Positions 21,889 to 23,806 of a DNA stretch of 23,806 bases are shown one piece after another. Source of the stretch: Saccoglossus kowalevskii (lineage: Eukaryota; Hemichordata; Enteropneusta; Harrimaniidae). Both the position numbers and the translations under genes were made by a program. The stretch lies in contig NW_003122908.1 of assembly GCF_000003605.2 (NCBI RefSeq), forward strand, positions 1,167,984 to 1,191,789, written 5' to 3'. Every line of letters starts with the position of its first letter. Positions within the stretch are counted from its first letter, which is position 1. The notes below the pieces were generated by a model. It saw nothing but the letters and a program-made list of their open reading frames with translations. It did no database searches and was not told the DNA's origin.

Positions 21889-22799
21889 ACTTTGCATTGG
21901 GGTTGGGGTATTAAAACCAACCACTTTAGTTATTATTGTATGTATCATAATATTGTAACAGTCTTAGTACTCATGATTGTGGGTTGTGTTTAAAAATACT
22001 GGCCTGTAAATCCCTTGTATATTTTATGTGTGTACTACGTACATCTAAAGTTGTCCTCAGTATCCTTAACTTCTCGTTGATTATGTTGGTCATTATATTA
22101 TAATTGTGTAGCAGGTTTCTGAGGGAGTTGTGAAACTCCACAAGGAAATTAAAATGAAAAGACAAGCGCCAGAGTGACTATTGTGGCAGTGTTGGACTAC
22201 CATTCATATTTCGACTGAAGACAAATTAGCACATCCGGATAATACGGTTTATTACATCTCTCGCTTTGAATTTAGCTTCATTGTCGTTAAAATCTACGTG
22301 TCTGGGTTTGTTTGATATTTACGTGCAATTGTACAGCCGTGTGTCTGATGCAATTTATCATGAATGATAAAAAGAGTACATTTAACATGTAAATTGTGAA
22401 ATCAATTGAAACGCCGACCTTGAAATCATTGCTTATTTCCTATCAAACAGGGTGAATTCATGTCATGCAGCACTCGGTGATTGCTAGATGAATCAAGATT
22501 ATTCTTTCACTAAATAGATTATATCTGACTTATCTTTTGTGATTAATCAAGTCAACTTGTAATCGGTATCTTGAATTCGTTGACAGTGACAGTGACAATG
22601 TCCGTGTTCGTAGTATATTAAAAATACTGTTGGTACCCGGTATGCATGAATATTGTGCTAGAGGAGGTTGTGCAGTGGGCTTGTACAAACTGTATTTACA
22701 GAATTGGAGCATGGAACTATAAACCCCAGGAAGAACAACGAAACTAAGAGGATTAAAAAAACCTTTGTCTTAGTTTATCTTACAGTGCTTTCGCTTTTG

Positions 22800-23534
22800 T
22801 TTCCACGACATTAGTCATACTCCATGTTAGTTGCCGCCGATACGCCCGTTTCAACCCGCTTTGCTGGAAACGGAAAACTTGAAAACAATTTTTCATATCT
22901 GCGCAGTAAAATATTCGTTCACTACGCATGCGCAAACAAGTCGGTCTGCAGGGTGACTTTCAGTGTACCGGAAATCATGCAACGGGTCGGAGTTTTAGCG
23001 AGTTTTCATAATTTTTAATGTCGTTTTTAGATTACTTCTTGTTTTTTTCAACCCTCGAAAAAATAAGGTTGCGAAAGTTTGCGAAACATGGGGTTTGGTG
23101 AGCTGTTTGTTGTTGAGATATCCCGACTAATTCCGTGTTTCCCTTCGATCGCCAGAAGTGGCAATGTGTTTTTTTTTCCCGTTGAATGTCGATCATTTAT
23201 CAGTGTTTTTGTCTTGGCGCCATTGTTTTTTTCAATCTGATTAAAATCTGATGTAGTGTACGGGCTTTAATTATTTTGGCTATAAACTTATTTTAATTTT
23301 ATGTTTTATTACTTTTGTTATTAATGCCTTTTTATTTTATTATTTTACTTTGATTTTGATTTTGTGATTTTTTTAAAATTCCGCCCTACATACATCTGAG
23401 CCGATGCCTATGTAACGAGATTTCAACGAGACCCACTGTCGACGATTTTAGTCAACGAATCACAGACCTTCTTCTATAGCGCACATGATGACGTCACTGG
23501 GCAGAGTCAGGTGGCAAACACACTCAAACATAAA
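22800..23534 (+). promoter_or_regulatory. CpG-rich promoter-like region for a plus-strand gene
   Basis: CpG density rises relative to the preceding 7 kb. ACGCATGCGC at 22924-22933 matches the NRF1 palindrome at 9 of 10 positions, and a perfect CRE TGACGTCA lies at 23489-23496, 39 bases before the candidate start codon. T-rich low-complexity DNA fills about 23260-23380. Confidence 0.4.
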
Positions 23535-23581
23535 ATGGCGGATTATACCGACGTTAGGACCGAGAAGAACATGGCTTTTCG
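23535..23581 (+). CDS. Candidate first coding exon, gene continues past the window
   Basis: The exon reads MADYTDVRTEKNMAF plus two bases of an Arg codon, then a perfect donor GTAAGT at 23582. The start context AAAATGGCGG is strong (A at -3, G at +4) and resembles a YY1-type initiator element. I do not recognise the protein from 15 residues. A CRE lies just upstream and the setting is CpG-rich, both consistent with a first exon. The longer frame starting at 23485 is in another register and reads through the donor, so I consider it a shadow. Confidence 0.45.
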
Positions 23582-23806
23582 GTAAGTTTATCATTGTCAA
23601 ATGCAACGAAAGTCATTTTTTTATGTTTATATTGTGGCTCGAATGGTTCGAGTTTAGATCGTTACTTTGCGTAGTTATTCTGGGAGTGACGATTTTGTTT
23701 CCACCGGTTCGACCGAACACCGGTGTCTTTTTCCAGTCGCTTGCCCTGGAGACGGGTGATGTTTTGTTGACGATCGGGTCAAAACCGTCTACGGTATGAA
23801 GCCGTA

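Larger units (their letters stand above)
19109..22780. other. CpG-poor non-coding stretch, no gene supported
   Basis: The content is AT-rich sequence with small repeats. Short frames at 19285-19545, 20761-20982, 21342-21536 and 21971-22165 show no family features. The repeats and the promoter-like cluster are listed separately. CpG returns gradually from about 22200. Confidence 0.5.

Overview
This is eukaryotic DNA. Coding sequence is split into short exons with GT-AG introns, there are polyadenylation signals and foldback repeats, and there is no operon-like packing. Protein content and base composition (AT-rich, with CpG depletion confined to one block as in mosaic methylation) suggest a marine invertebrate such as a mollusc, brachiopod, hemichordate or cephalochordate. 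The species cannot be named from the window. No CRISPR array, rRNA, tRNA or bacterial system was seen. Layout, left to right: (1) 1-1540 holds no supported gene. (2) 1541-7295, minus strand: a complete ten-exon gene for an SLC22-type organic ion transporter, reconstructed to 574 residues with all intron phases matching. Its introns carry a 94-base hairpin, a 20-base tandem repeat, a TTAA-flanked MITE-like element and a pair of 20-base inverted copies. (3) 7296-8402 is the spacer and probable 3' UTR of the next gene. (4) 8403-12602, minus strand: a divergent forkhead transcription factor with five coding exons and a probable non-coding first exon, 779 residues, with a long disordered N-terminus and the forkhead domain near the C-terminus, split over three exons including one of 46 bases. 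A CpG-rich presumed promoter lies upstream at about 12603-12800. (5) 12800-22800 shows no supported protein-coding exon. It contains a CpG-rich patch with a perfect CRE, two MITE-like foldbacks, other small repeats and a strongly CpG-depleted block from about 14.7 to 22.2 kb. (6) 22800-23806 becomes CpG-richer again, with NRF1-like and CRE motifs. A short ATG-containing exon ending in a perfect splice donor probably starts a plus-strand gene that leaves the window. The two complete genes lie head to tail on the minus strand. Nothing in the sequence shows that they act in one pathway: one encodes a plasma-membrane solute carrier and the other a nuclear DNA-binding protein. I did not find a clearly new multi-gene system. 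The most interesting items are the unusual forkhead protein, the sharp CpG-depletion boundary, four perfect CRE palindromes and the foldback elements.
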